Position numbers and translations under genes: made by a program. Below, piece by piece: positions 1 through 6,833 of a stretch of 12,424 nucleotides of DNA. Within the stretch, counting starts at the first letter, position 1, and each line of letters begins with the position of its first letter. The stretch lies in assembly GCA_030624785.1 (NCBI GenBank), contig JAUXJK010000022.1, forward strand, positions 1-12,424, written 5' to 3'. The notes beneath the pieces were generated by a model. That model saw only the letters and a list, made by a program, of their open reading frames with translations, had not been told where the DNA came from and did not search any database. This stretch comes from Actinomycetes bacterium (GTDB lineage: Bacteria > Actinomycetota > Thermoleophilia > Gaiellales > Gaiellaceae).

Positions 1-60
1 CGCGTGCGACGGGACCCGTCGGTGATGCTGGAGCACCTGCTGTCGTGTCTTGACGCCTAG
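1..60 (+). CDS. 3' end of a plus-strand gene (partial, unidentified)
   Basis: Frame 1 of the plus strand is open from the left edge to a TAG at 58-60 and encodes 19 residues ending LEHLLSCLDA. About 14 of the 19 third codon positions are G or C, whereas the opposing minus-strand frame over the same bases is poor in G/C at third positions. This is the pattern expected if the plus frame is the selected one here. A stem-loop begins just before the stop. The fragment is too short to assign a family; the neighbourhood suggests a polysaccharide or glycosyltransferase-type gene, but that is only context. It would converge on, and overlap, the minus-strand dehydratase gene. Confidence 0.4.
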   Translation, partial: RVRRDPSVMLEHLLSCLDA

Positions 61-1897
61 CGGGAGCCGGCGCGTCAAGGATCGCGTTTAATCGGCCAAC
101 GACCTCCACGGTTTCGCCGAGGTCCATCAGCCGCTCCAGCTCATCCAGCTCATCTGACAACCAGGTTTCGTCAACCTGCGTTCCCACGCATCGCTGGATC
201 TTCGGATGCGTTGTGCTCACAGGGCTTTCTCCGTTTGCCCACAACGATTCATGAAGCTTCTCGCCGGGGCGAACTCCCATGAACTCGATGGCGATGTCCA
301 CTTCGGGTTCCCGCCCTGAGAGACGAATCATGTTTCGAGCCAAATCGACGATCTTCACGGGCTCGCCCATGTCGAGGACGAATACCTCGCCGCCCGATCC
401 GAGAGCGCCGGCCTGGATGATCAGCTGTGCGGCCTCGGGAATGGTCATGAAGTAGCGCGTCATGTCCGGATGGGTGACGGTCACCGGTCCACCTCGAGAG
501 ATCTGTCGGCGAAACAACGGAATGACGCTTCCAGATGAGGCCAGTACGTTTCCGAACCTCACCGCGAGAAACCGCGTGTTCTCCGAACGTGCAGCGGCGG
601 CCGACATGACCCACTCGCATAGTGCCTTCGACTGGCCGAGTACGTTCCGTGCGTCGACCGCCTTGTCGGTCGAGACCAGAACGAATGCTCGCGTGCCCGC
701 CTCCTGTGCGACCTCGGCGGCGACGCGCGTTGCGAGCACGTTGTTGCGTATCGCCTCTAGGGGGTTCGCTTCGATAAGCGGCACGTGTTTGTACGCAGCG
801 GCATGGAAGACGACTCCTGGCTGATGATCTTCGAACACCTGTCGCAACTTCGCGCGGTTCTTCACATCCGCCAGCACCGGAACGACTGCTGAGAACTCTC
901 GCTCGTGGACGAGTTCCCGATCGATCTCGAACAGGTTGTTCTCCGCGTGATCGAGCAGAATGATCCGGCGCGGTCCGAGCGTCACCAGCTGACGACACAG
1001 CTCCGCACCGATCGAGCCACCGGCACCGGTCACAAGCACGGTCTCGCCCCCAATGTAGGAAGCGATCGACGCGAGATCGAGATCCACCGGAGCGCGCCCA
1101 AGCACATCCTCCACCCGAACCTCGCGCAGCTGTGACGCCAGCTGTCCGCCCCCGGTAATCAGTTCGTTCACTGTCGGAAGCGTCTTGACTGGGACACCGG
1201 CGTTGCGGCATGAGTTGACGATGGACTGACGCGCCTCGCCCGCGGCCGAAGGAATCGCGATGATCACCTCGTCCGGGTCGACATCTTGAAGGATCCGAGG
1301 CAACTCGTCGGTGGTACCCAGCACCCGTACGCCGTCAAGCCGTAGGTTCCGCTTGCGCGAGTCGTCGTCGACGAGACCGACGGGTGTATAGCTCAGGCGT
1401 GGACTACGCCGCATCTCACGGATAATCAGGCTGCCCGCGTCACCGGCGCCGACAATCACTACCTCTTTACCCCGCGCCACGATGCCCCAACGCCCGGGCC
1501 GCTCGAAAAGTGTGCGCGTGAGCACCCGCGCACCGGCGAGGAGCGCGAAGACGAGCATTCCGTCGATCAGGAAGATGCCTCGCGGCAGGCGCACGACGAA
1601 CGGGTCCCAGAGGAGCAGGAGTACGGCTGCGACAAGCGCGCCGACAAGGGTCGCCCGAAGCAACGACCACATGTCGCGGATCGAGACGTAGCGCCACCAG
1701 TGGCTGTAAAGACCGAACGCGGCCAAGACGACGATCTTCACCGCGACGACCGCCGCAAAGATCCAGGGCTCGACATAGCCGTCGTAGTAGACCGGAAGTC
1801 GCTCGAAACGCAGCTGGAAAGCGGCCCACCACGCGAAGCCGATGAGCAGCGCGTCGACAGCCAGTTGGCCAGACCGATATCGATTCAGCAGGTTCAT
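1..1897 (-). CDS. Membrane-anchored nucleotide-sugar 4,6-dehydratase/epimerase (CapD/WbpM/FlaA1 type), 3' end outside window
   Basis: From ATG at 1897 the frame stays open to the left edge, giving at least 632 residues. Four hydrophobic segments (about residues 12-31, 45-64, 79-97, 107-125) are followed by a CoA-binding-like Rossmann domain (VGAGDAG, 149-155). A second, extended-SDR catalytic domain follows, with TGAGGSIG (290-297), HAAAYKHVPL, STDKAV (from 409) and VRPGEKLHESLW. This is the layout of WbpM/CapD enzymes, which convert UDP-GlcNAc-type sugars to 4-keto-6-deoxy intermediates at the inner membrane for surface glycans. The SDR catalytic position that is Tyr (FlaA1) or Met (WbpM) is Leu420 here, in LGQSK, with Lys424 kept. 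The start overlaps the aminotransferase stop (ATGA), implying translational coupling. The recognisable domain ends near residue 611; the Pro/Ala/Thr-rich tail overlaps a plus-strand frame, so the true stop lies beyond the window. Confidence 0.9.
   Translation of the reverse strand, partial: MNLLNRYRSGQLAVDALLIGFAWWAAFQLRFERLPVYYDGYVEPWIFAAVVAVKIVVLAAFGLYSHWWRYVSIRDMWSLLRATLVGALVAAVLLLLWDPFVVRLPRGIFLIDGMLVFALLAGARVLTRTLFERPGRWGIVARGKEVVIVGAGDAGSLIIREMRRSPRLSYTPVGLVDDDSRKRNLRLDGVRVLGTTDELPRILQDVDPDEVIIAIPSAAGEARQSIVNSCRNAGVPVKTLPTVNELITGGGQLASQLREVRVEDVLGRAPVDLDLASIASYIGGETVLVTGAGGSIGAELCRQLVTLGPRRIILLDHAENNLFEIDRELVHEREFSAVVPVLADVKNRAKLRQVFEDHQPGVVFHAAAYKHVPLIEANPLEAIRNNVLATRVAAEVAQEAGTRAFVLVSTDKAVDARNVLGQSKALCEWVMSAAAARSENTRFLAVRFGNVLASSGSVIPLFRRQISRGGPVTVTHPDMTRYFMTIPEAAQLIIQAGALGSGGEVFVLDMGEPVKIVDLARNMIRLSGREPEVDIAIEFMGVRPGEKLHESLWANGESPVSTTHPKIQRCVGTQVDETWLSDELDELERLMDLGETVEVVGRLNAILDAPAPARRQDTTAGAPASPTGPVAR
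49..79. terminator. Candidate stem-loop terminator between convergent genes
   Basis: CTTGACGC at 49-56 is perfectly complementary to GCGTCAAG at 72-79, giving an 8-bp stem around a 15-nt loop. The loop itself contains a CGG/CCG mini-hairpin (61-63 with 67-69). The stem straddles the plus-strand stop codon at 58-60, where a terminator for that gene would sit. There is no clear T-run on either side (only GTTTA at 86-90 on the plus side), so this is not a textbook intrinsic terminator, and the minus-strand dehydratase frame reads through it. Confidence 0.35.
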
Positions 1898-2985
1898 GCC
1901 GGAGTCCCTTGACGCGCACGAGCGACGGCGGCCACGACCTGTTCTTGCTGGGCCTCCGAGATCCCGGCCCACATCGGAAGCGCAAGGTTCTCAGCGGCCG
2001 CGAGCTCTGTCCCGGGGAGACTGCCGGGCCCGAGCCCCAGTGGCGCAAACACGGGCTGCAGATGAAGAGGTGTTTCGTAGTACGCTCGGCCACCGATCTC
2101 GGCCGACTTCAGCTCGCTGGCGATCGCGTCACGCATTGGAGATCTCACGACGTACATGTGGTAGACGTGGCCGTCTTCATCTGTTGGAAGCGCGCAGTAC
2201 TCACCGAGGCCCAGTGCGCGATAGCGAAGCGCGGCCTCGCGACGCTGGCCATTCCAGATGTCGATGCGCTCGAGAAACAAACGCAGGGCCGTTGCCTGAA
2301 GCTCGTCGAGTCTCGAGTTGTAGCCGATGAGCTCGAACGTCTCCTTGTCACGCGAGCCGTGGAAACGGAGAACACGGACGCGGTCGGCGATCTCCGCGTC
2401 TGAGGTCGCGACCAGGCCGCCGTCGCCAAGGCAGAAGAGGTTCTTGGTCGGGAAGAAACTAAACGTTGAGGCGACTCCTCGTGCGCCAACGCGATCACCT
2501 TCAACACCCGCCCCAAATGCCTGAGCGGCGTCCTCGACAACTGGAATGCCATCAGGAAGCCCGTCTAGCGCCAGGGGTCTACCGAAGAGGTGAACGGCAA
2601 CGATCGCGCGCGTGCGCTCGCTAACGAGTTCCGCAGCATGTCGAGGGTCAAGGTTGAGCGTCTCCGCCTCAATGTCACAGAAGACGGGCGTCGCACCGAC
2701 CCGCGCGATCGCCTCGGCGGTTGCATAGAACGTGAATGCGGGACAGATCACCTCGTCGCCGGGCACAACTCCAACGGCTTCCAGCGCAAGCACAAGGGCA
2801 TCTGTGCCATTCGCCACGCCGACAGCGTCGGACACGCCCAGGTAGCGGCTCGCCTCCTCCTCGAACGAAGCGACGTTCGGACCGAGGATGAAACGGCCCG
2901 AATCAACAACCTCGAGCAGGCGCGAGCGGAGCTCAGCCAGGACGGGCGCATACTGCGCCCTCACGTCGACCATGGGAACGGGCAC
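1894..2985 (-). CDS. DegT/DnrJ/EryC1/StrS family sugar aminotransferase
   Basis: A 363-residue PLP-dependent aminotransferase of the family that aminates keto-sugars on nucleotide carriers. Visible hallmarks are NGTDAL (59-64) for cofactor phosphate binding, PAFTFYATAEAI, VEDAAQAFGA with Asp152 expected to pair with the PLP ring, SFFPTKNL with Lys181 as the Schiff-base lysine, and GYNSRLDELQA (221-231). Length fits the family. The start is GTG at 2985: GGGA lies 5 nt upstream, and the in-frame ATG at 2973 has no comparable site and would trim the usual N-terminus. It overlaps the downstream dehydratase by 4 nt. The pair suggests production of a UDP-4-amino- or 3-amino-sugar for a surface polysaccharide or glycoprotein glycan; the exact substrate cannot be read from sequence. 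One deviation is Phe184 after KNL, where Gly is common in relatives. Confidence 0.92.
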   Translation of the reverse strand: MPVPMVDVRAQYAPVLAELRSRLLEVVDSGRFILGPNVASFEEEASRYLGVSDAVGVANGTDALVLALEAVGVVPGDEVICPAFTFYATAEAIARVGATPVFCDIEAETLNLDPRHAAELVSERTRAIVAVHLFGRPLALDGLPDGIPVVEDAAQAFGAGVEGDRVGARGVASTFSFFPTKNLFCLGDGGLVATSDAEIADRVRVLRFHGSRDKETFELIGYNSRLDELQATALRLFLERIDIWNGQRREAALRYRALGLGEYCALPTDEDGHVYHMYVVRSPMRDAIASELKSAEIGGRAYYETPLHLQPVFAPLGLGPGSLPGTELAAAENLALPMWAGISEAQQEQVVAAVARARQGTPA

Positions 2986-3025
2986 GACGTCCCAGTTTAC
3001 CCGCCACTAGCTCAAGTCCTCTGCG

Positions 3026-4753
3026 CTACTTCCGCCTGCGAACGACCACATCAGCGAACAGCTCCGACTTACCGACAGAGCTCTTGGCAAGGATGCGCAC
3101 CCGGTAGCGCCCGGCTCGGGCGACTGCGCCCTTCTTTACTCGGCCGTTCCACACGAGCGCATTCTGACCTTCTGCCAGGCGTCGGCGCGAAAGGACGCGC
3201 ACCACATTGCCCTTCGCATCCTCGATCGCGACACGCACTGCGGCTCCACGCGAGAGCCTGAACCGAACTCGGAGCTTCCCTCCACGACGTGGATGAAACG
3301 CAACGTTGCGCCGTGACAACCTGATCTTCCTGAGGGTGTTGTCAACGAAGAAGCGCCTGTCCATCGCGGACGTGGCGCCGTCGCTATCAGTCGCGGAGAG
3401 CGAGAAGCGCCATCGCCCCTCGGTAAGGGCCGGAACGCCTTCTCGACCGTCGAGCAGCAGTTCGTAGCTACCAGGCTCGCGATCACCTTCCTCCTGGAAC
3501 ACGAGGGATCCATCTGGAGCGAAGAGCCGAGCATTGATAGTCGAGGGCCGCGGCAGTCGGTAGCGCAATCGCTGGAAGTCGGCGAAGCCGTCACCGTTGG
3601 GCGAGGCGACGGGGTGCTGCGCGGGCTGAACGTATGCCCCGTAGTACGCAACCATGAGAGCGTTCCCGACGGCCCGCTCAGCGCCATCCGACGGATTGTT
3701 GAGCACCCTGCCGTCGAACGCAATCGTCGTCGAGCCGCCCGCGTCGAGCGCCATTGCCGTGACGGCACCGAGCTTGACCATGAGGCCCGCCAACTCGGGA
3801 ACGTTCACGCCGACCGAACCCGCACGGCGACCGTCCACGGCGACGAGAAGAATCCGCCCATTCTCGAGCTGCCCGATCGCGGTCCGCGGGTGTCGCGGGA
3901 ACAGTTGAGATGGCGAGAACTCCTCTTCAGCGCCGGTAATCGCGCGACCGGCACGCACGATCACAGGGCCCCCGCCGAGTGCACTCGCGGGGTTCTCCCA
4001 CCAGGGCTTGAGAATCAGACGCGCAACCGCGGGTAGCCCGAGGCCCGCCTCGCGCCCAAGAATGTCGGCCCAGAAGCCCGTGGCCTGCAAGACCGCACCG
4101 TCCCGCGGAATCAGCGTCCCACCGCCTCGACGCTTCCGCACCATGGTTGAGGTGAGATCGACATTCGGAGTGGCTGCCGGCTGCCCTCCTAACACGATGT
4201 CCAGCGCACCCTTGACGCGTGGAGTGCGAGCCGCCCACACCGGTGTGAAGAGCCCAACGGCGTTCCTCTCGAGCGGACGATTGAAATCGTGAATCGGATG
4301 CTTCTTTGCGTCGCCAAGCTGGATACTTCCGAAGTAGCGAATGCGGGCGATCCGCAGTATTCCGTCGAGACCAACGCCAAGGCTCGAGCGTCCACCGATC
4401 GGCCGTGACACGAGTTGGCCATCGTTGAAAACGATGCCACTGGGATGTCCGGTGGTGAAGTTGAAGAGGTCGCCATTGACACCCGCGGTCGTGGCGAGCG
4501 GAGCTAGACGCTTCTGCATGTCGGTGACCTTCTCGCGCCCCTTCACACGCTCCTGACCGAGTACTGGCTTGAGCTCGTAGAGGCCGCCGGGCCGGGGGGC
4601 CGTGATGATGTGCACCACGATCCGGCCCTCGCTCGTCTGTCGCACCTGTCGGTCATAGGTCATGCCGGGCAGCAGGCGCAGCTTCGCTGCGCTGGCGCCA
4701 CCAGCGGTCAAGAGCAGTGCCGCGGCAGCGGCTACAAGCAGAGCAAAACGCAC
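3026..4753 (-). CDS. Secreted phosphodiester glycosidase (NAGPA-like) domain protein with C-terminal Ig-like modules
   Basis: About 575 residues from GTG at 4753. An N-terminal signal peptide (MRF, a long Ala/Leu core, then TAGGASA with likely cleavage near residue 22) indicates export. The central part, about residues 85-372, matches the phosphodiester glycosidase family named after the human lysosomal uncovering enzyme: NGDLFNF (from 93), HPSGIV, HPRTAIG, VAVDGRR, DAGGSTT (from 337) and ERAVGNALMV. These enzymes cleave sugar-1-phosphodiesters. The C-terminus carries SPNGDG (384-389), typical of a FlgD-like or Ig-type module, and a second beta-rich, Arg-rich module ending VVVRRRK. No transmembrane anchor or sortase motif is visible. 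It lies 40 bp upstream of the aminotransferase, so it may trim or remodel the surface glycan made by those genes; that role is inference. A longer start (TTG at 4774, 582 residues) is possible but lacks a good ribosome-binding site. Confidence 0.88.
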   Translation of the reverse strand: MRFALLVAAAAALLLTAGGASAAKLRLLPGMTYDRQVRQTSEGRIVVHIITAPRPGGLYELKPVLGQERVKGREKVTDMQKRLAPLATTAGVNGDLFNFTTGHPSGIVFNDGQLVSRPIGGRSSLGVGLDGILRIARIRYFGSIQLGDAKKHPIHDFNRPLERNAVGLFTPVWAARTPRVKGALDIVLGGQPAATPNVDLTSTMVRKRRGGGTLIPRDGAVLQATGFWADILGREAGLGLPAVARLILKPWWENPASALGGGPVIVRAGRAITGAEEEFSPSQLFPRHPRTAIGQLENGRILLVAVDGRRAGSVGVNVPELAGLMVKLGAVTAMALDAGGSTTIAFDGRVLNNPSDGAERAVGNALMVAYYGAYVQPAQHPVASPNGDGFADFQRLRYRLPRPSTINARLFAPDGSLVFQEEGDREPGSYELLLDGREGVPALTEGRWRFSLSATDSDGATSAMDRRFFVDNTLRKIRLSRRNVAFHPRRGGKLRVRFRLSRGAAVRVAIEDAKGNVVRVLSRRRLAEGQNALVWNGRVKKGAVARAGRYRVRILAKSSVGKSELFADVVVRRRK

Positions 4754-4758
4754 TAAGA

Positions 4759-4763
4759 CCCCT
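4759..4763 (-). promoter_or_regulatory. Ribosome-binding site deciding the start of the glycosidase-domain gene
   Basis: On the minus strand AGGGG lies 5 nt before the GTG at 4753. The upstream in-frame TTG at 4774 has no purine-rich site at a suitable distance, so the shorter protein, which also has a compact signal peptide, is preferred. Confidence 0.6.
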
Positions 4764-4798
4764 GCAACAGACAAGCATGCTCATCTACGACCTGCAAC
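4761..4798. repeat. Short direct repeats in the 99-bp gap upstream of the glycosidase-domain gene
   Basis: The gap 4754-4852 separates mqnC from the glycosidase-domain gene. It holds CCTGCAAC twice (4761-4768 and 4791-4798, start to start 30 bp) and GCATGC twice (4775-4780 and 4825-4830). CGATCT (4818-4823) is complementary to AGATCG (4835-4840). These could be operator half-sites or a weak terminator after mqnC, or chance. No convincing -35/-10 pair was recognised. Confidence 0.25.
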
Positions 4799-4852
4799 CG
4801 GGACCCTCCTCCCAGGCCGATCTGGCATGCGCGTAGATCGTTGGGGCGCTCG

Positions 4853-5962
4853 CTACCAGACCTTGATCTCGCGGTACATCGTGTCGCGTTGAACCGGGAT
4901 CTTTCCAAGCGCCCGAATCGCGCGTACGAAGTCGTCCGTCGAGGCGCGGTGGCTTGTTCCAGCTGCCGACACAACGTTCTCCTCGATCATCACCGAGCCC
5001 ATGTCATCGGCGCCGAACGACAGTGCGACCTGGCCTACCTTCATGCCTTGGGTGACCCAGCTCGACTGGATGTGGTCGACGTTGTCGAGGTAGATGCGGC
5101 TCACGGCCTGGGTCAGTAGATAGTCGAAGGAGGTCGGGAGCTTGCCGGCATCGACCTGCGATGCCAGACGCGTTCCATCCGGCTGAAACGTCCACGATAT
5201 GAACGCCCGGAACCCGCGCGTCTCATCCTGAAGCGCACGAATTCTCCGCATGTGCGTAATCCGTTCGGCAAGCGTCTCGACGTGCCCGTACATCATCGTC
5301 GCGGTCGTCGAGATGCCGAGGCGATGCGCATCGCGCATCACCCCGAGCCATTCATCGCTCTTCGTCTTCTTCGGAGCGATGATGTTTCTTACTCGATCAA
5401 CGAGAATCTCGGCGCCGCCGCCGGGAAGCGAGTCGAGTCCCGCGTCGCGCAGCCGCGTCAACGTATCCGGCACATTGAGCTTCGAGCGGCGAGCGATGTG
5501 TTGAATCTCCGGCGGAGACAGCGCGTGCAGATGGATCGGGTAGCGGGCTTTGATCGACGTGAACAGATCCTCGTAGTAGTCGATCGCAAGATCTGGATGG
5601 TGGCCACCCTGCATGAGAAGTGCTGTCCCGCCGATCGACAGCGTCTCTTCGATCTTCTTGAAGATGACGCTCTTGGGTAGGAGGTAGCCCTCGCGACGAT
5701 CGCCCGGTCGGCGATAGAACGCGCAGAAATCGCAGTCTGTGTGGCAGACGTTGGTGTAGTTGACGTTACGATCGATGACGAACGTGACCCGATCTGCGTC
5801 TGTTCGATGAGCTCGGAGACCGTCAGCGACGCGTCCGATGCTCACGAGATCACGACTCGTGAGCAACGTCATGGCATCGCTCTCGTCGATGCGTTCGAGG
5901 GACTGTGCCTTCTCCAGCACTTCGCGCACCGCCGCGCCTGTCGTGTTTCTCACATCTGCCAT
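4853..5962 (-). CDS. mqnC: Cyclic dehypoxanthinyl futalosine synthase (MqnC), radical SAM
   Basis: A 369-residue radical SAM enzyme of the futalosine menaquinone pathway. It cyclises dehypoxanthine futalosine to the spiro compound that MqnD later processes. The cluster-binding motif is NYTNVCHTDCDFCAFYR with Cys73, Cys77 and Cys80 in CxxxCxxC spacing, which ligates the 4Fe-4S cluster that cleaves SAM. QGGHHPD (120-126), LPGGGAEI (181-188), MMYGHVET (225-232) and the C-terminal PVQRDTMYREI fit the MqnC/MqnE/CofH superfamily. The NYTNVC...DCDFCAFYR signature favours MqnC over MqnE, and the sister gene at 7793-8902 is the better MqnE. The start ATG at 5962 has a strong GGGAGGG site 7 nt upstream. 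It follows mqnA after 70 bp and appears to be the last gene of the menaquinone cluster. Confidence 0.95.
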   Translation of the reverse strand: MADVRNTTGAAVREVLEKAQSLERIDESDAMTLLTSRDLVSIGRVADGLRAHRTDADRVTFVIDRNVNYTNVCHTDCDFCAFYRRPGDRREGYLLPKSVIFKKIEETLSIGGTALLMQGGHHPDLAIDYYEDLFTSIKARYPIHLHALSPPEIQHIARRSKLNVPDTLTRLRDAGLDSLPGGGAEILVDRVRNIIAPKKTKSDEWLGVMRDAHRLGISTTATMMYGHVETLAERITHMRRIRALQDETRGFRAFISWTFQPDGTRLASQVDAGKLPTSFDYLLTQAVSRIYLDNVDHIQSSWVTQGMKVGQVALSFGADDMGSVMIEENVVSAAGTSHRASTDDFVRAIRALGKIPVQRDTMYREIKVW

Positions 5963-5969
5963 CTATACG

Positions 5970-5976
5970 CCCTCCC
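5970..5976 (-). promoter_or_regulatory. Strong Shine-Dalgarno sequence of mqnC
   Basis: GGGAGGG on the minus strand, 7 nt before the ATG at 5962, fixes the mqnC start. Together with the 70-bp spacer after mqnA it indicates independent rather than coupled translation. Confidence 0.7.
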
Positions 5977-6032
5977 GCTCAGAGTAGCGACGCCAGCTCG
6001 TCGCGCGTCCGACTCTCACCGTCGTGAACATG

Positions 6033-6827
6033 CTATTGAGCGTCGCTTCCGGCGAGAAGCGGCTGTGCGTCGACCTCCAGGAACTGGAGATCAGGGACCG
6101 ATTCGAGCTCACCGACCTCGCACGCGAGCTCGAGAAAGGCCATGAGTCCAGCTCGTTCGCGAGCTTCGAATCGATAGCGAAGCTTCTCGAAGTATCGGGC
6201 GAGGAATCCCGCCGGATAACCGTGCCGCGCACTCGCTTCGCGCGCCAGATCCTCCGGCTCGGCGCGCGCAGCACGATGCGACTCGAGCAGAGCGTTCTCG
6301 AGCTCGACGACGCCCGCACGCGGTGGCGCAGGCGTGGCGAACACCGCATAGACCATGGGCAATCCGGTGCGCTCCTGCCAGAGTCGCCCGAGATCGTAGT
6401 GAGGAGTCGGATCGTCAAACGTCGAGCGCAGCGCGGCGTCACCGATCAGCAGCCTTGCATCTGCATCCCCCTCGAACGGCACGTGCTGGGCGTGTGGAAG
6501 CAAGATGCGAGCGAGGACCGTCGACGTCGCGCTCTCGGGTGTGGCGGCAAGAGTGCGGATATGTTCGGCTGGCTTCTTCGAAACGATCTGTATCGAGTCA
6601 ACCGCCCCCTCTGAGGAGACGCACAACCGCGGGAGCAGCAGCAACTGCCCCGCATGGCGCGCCCACTCGATCGACGAGATCGGGGCCAGGTCCAGCTCTC
6701 CGGAGCAGAGCTTTGCGTTCAGATCGGTCGGAACACCCGTGACCTCGGTTGCCGACGTTTCGAGCCGCTCGAACAAGGGCGCCATGTTGACGTAGGAGAT
6801 CCTGCCAAGCTGAAGCGGTCGAGTCAC
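6033..6827 (-). CDS. mqnA: Chorismate dehydratase (MqnA)
   Basis: 264 residues; the first committed step of the futalosine pathway, dehydration of chorismate to 3-enolpyruvylbenzoate. The protein has the periplasmic-binding-protein-like fold of the MqnA/MqnD family. Recognisable blocks are GRISYVNMAPLF (8-19), TDLNAKLCSGELDLAPISSIEWA (34-56, cut here for description only), SSEGAVDSIQIVSK (71-84), TPESATSTVLARILL (96-110), LLIGDAALR (126-134) and YDLGRLWQERTGLPMVYAVFA (144-164). The TPES(A/S)TS stretch and SYVN start are typical of MqnA rather than MqnD. The start is GTG at 6827, 6 nt after the hydrolase stop; the next Met (residue 15) falls inside the conserved SYVNMAP block and is therefore too late. 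It lies between the hydrolase and mqnC, so it is probably in the same operon. No signal peptide is visible, consistent with a cytoplasmic enzyme. Confidence 0.93.
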   Translation of the reverse strand: MTRPLQLGRISYVNMAPLFERLETSATEVTGVPTDLNAKLCSGELDLAPISSIEWARHAGQLLLLPRLCVSSEGAVDSIQIVSKKPAEHIRTLAATPESATSTVLARILLPHAQHVPFEGDADARLLIGDAALRSTFDDPTPHYDLGRLWQERTGLPMVYAVFATPAPPRAGVVELENALLESHRAARAEPEDLAREASARHGYPAGFLARYFEKLRYRFEARERAGLMAFLELACEVGELESVPDLQFLEVDAQPLLAGSDAQ

Positions 6828-6833
6828 TCCGGC

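Noticed and set aside
249..1211. A 320-codon open frame on the minus strand, and similar Arg/Ser-rich frames on both strands
   Set aside because: Composition is Arg/Ser/Gly-rich without domain motifs, and the region is covered by the dehydratase frame, which has two clear Rossmann domains. These are shadow frames of a GC-rich gene.
1467..2093. A 208-codon minus-strand frame crossing the dehydratase/aminotransferase junction
   Set aside because: It overlaps two well-supported genes in another frame and its translation is low-complexity Arg/Pro-rich.
2590..3261. A 223-codon plus-strand frame
   Set aside because: It lies antisense to the aminotransferase and glycosidase genes and shows no recognisable motif or ribosome-binding site.
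4853..5962. The radical SAM pair as F420 biosynthesis genes CofG/CofH
   Set aside because: CofH-like enzymes share the fold, but mqnA, menG and a polyprenyl synthase in the same cluster and the signature blocks of both proteins favour MqnC and MqnE.
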